Shown here: positions 63,924-64,000 of the stretch, piece by piece
Layout of the letters: the number at the start of each line of letters is the position of its first letter
Numbering within the stretch: position 1 is the stretch's first letter
Made by a program: the position numbers and the translations under genes
Notes under the pieces: model-generated
Seen by the model: the letters and a program-made list of their open reading frames with translations, nothing else
Databases searched by the model: none
What the model was told of the DNA's origin: nothing
Assembly (NCBI RefSeq): GCF_003258595.1
Contig: NZ_QHHQ01000008.1
Span: 236,242-300,241, forward strand
DNA from: Acuticoccus sediminis
GTDB lineage: Bacteria; Pseudomonadota; Alphaproteobacteria; Rhizobiales; Amorphaceae
DNA: 64,000 bases
Reading direction: 5' to 3'

Positions 63924-64000
63924 TGTCAATCGGCGCGGAAGTTTGACCCCTTATCGGCGTCCAATTTTGACCCCCTGAAGCTGGGTGATCCCGTCGGCGA
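63924..64000. mobile_element. IS21-family-like insertion sequence terminus (runs off the right edge)
   Basis: Starting at TGTCAATCGG, a sequence of IS21 type: the 22-base segment 63929-63950 (ATCGGCGCGGAAGTTTGACC and two Cs) recurs as 63953-63974 (ATCGGCGTCCAATTTTGACC and two Cs), 24 bases on, with most positions matching. Such repeated end sequences bind the IstA transposase. The element breaks the coiled-coil gene. Its istA/istB genes would lie beyond the window. Confidence 0.7.

Larger units (their letters stand above)
56931..64000 (-). mobile_element. prophage or integrative element inserted at tRNA-Val (runs off the right edge)
   Basis: Integrase, excisionase and a line of short genes all read leftward from the right edge to the tRNA, like a lambda-type early operon. 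The host side is the tRNA 3' end (attL-like). A second T-arm-like sequence GGTTCAATTCC stands at 56997-57007, 10 of 11 bases identical to the tRNA T-loop segment. No structural or lysis genes are in the window, so the type of element (phage or island) is open. Confidence 0.85.

Noticed and set aside
56931..64000. CRISPR array or anti-phage defence island in the prophage arm
   Set aside because: No regularly spaced repeats, and no known defence domains (nucleases with toxin partners, TIR, ATPase pairs) were seen; the genes fit integration and recombination functions.

Overview
The window is high-GC DNA from an alphaproteobacterium. Supporting signs are GC-rich codon use, abundant GTG/TTG starts, alphaproteobacterial-style gene neighbourhoods (TRAP and polyamine-type ABC uptake, Hint-domain protein, short Q-loop cytochrome bd, DctP receptor) and FNR/FixK-type boxes. 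A Hyphomicrobiales or Rhodobacterales relative is the best guess, but the genus cannot be read from the sequence.

Region 1 (1-6848): a TRAP solute receptor running off the left edge, divergent from a hydantoinase/oxoprolinase A-B pair with a TetR regulator, then a convergent MFS exporter. The gap between the convergent genes holds a 150-bp near-perfect palindrome. Region 2 (7227-16595): a redox, sulfide and low-oxygen stress cluster: Crp/Fnr regulator, DUF2892 protein, persulfide-dioxygenase-like MBL enzyme, a phosphatase-like/SQR fusion, L,D-transpeptidase, universal stress protein, zinc alcohol dehydrogenase, Hsp20 and a PHA-synthase-like hydrolase. FNR/FixK-like boxes precede several of these. 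Region 3 (16675-24659, minus): an acetate operon acs-DUF485-actP followed by a cNMP/CBS/DUF294 protein, a small membrane protein and a PAS/DnaQ exonuclease protein. Region 4 (25418-32675): a PAS-GGDEF-EAL protein, a TPR plus DXD glycosyltransferase and a Hint-domain protein. Region 5 (33507-42905): tRNA-Leu, a MarR regulator divergent from a four-gene polyamine-type ABC transporter, then a deacetylase-like enzyme, two SDRs and an amidase (a catabolic operon), and a membrane GGDEF cyclase.

Region 6 (43254-56772): a lower-GC Stf0-like sulfotransferase plus GT25 pair, tRNA-Arg, prfB with its intact programmed frameshift, cydAB plus a 36-residue DUF2474-like protein, a metallo-beta-lactamase-fold protein that has lost its metal ligands, an asparaginase, and housekeeping genes (HhH glycosylase, YciB, ClpP-like, aldo/keto reductase, YdcF-like, GST).

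Region 7 (56881-64000): a prophage or integrative element entered at tRNA-Val(CAC). It reads leftward: integrase, excisionase, a chain of very short genes joined by ATGA overlaps, an HNH-like protein, a DnaQ-like protein without catalytic residues, a tandem ribbon-helix-helix protein, zinc-binding proteins, a candidate recombination/annealing protein and a RecE-like nuclease. At 63924 a coiled-coil gene is cut by what looks like the end of an IS21-family insertion sequence, which continues beyond the window.
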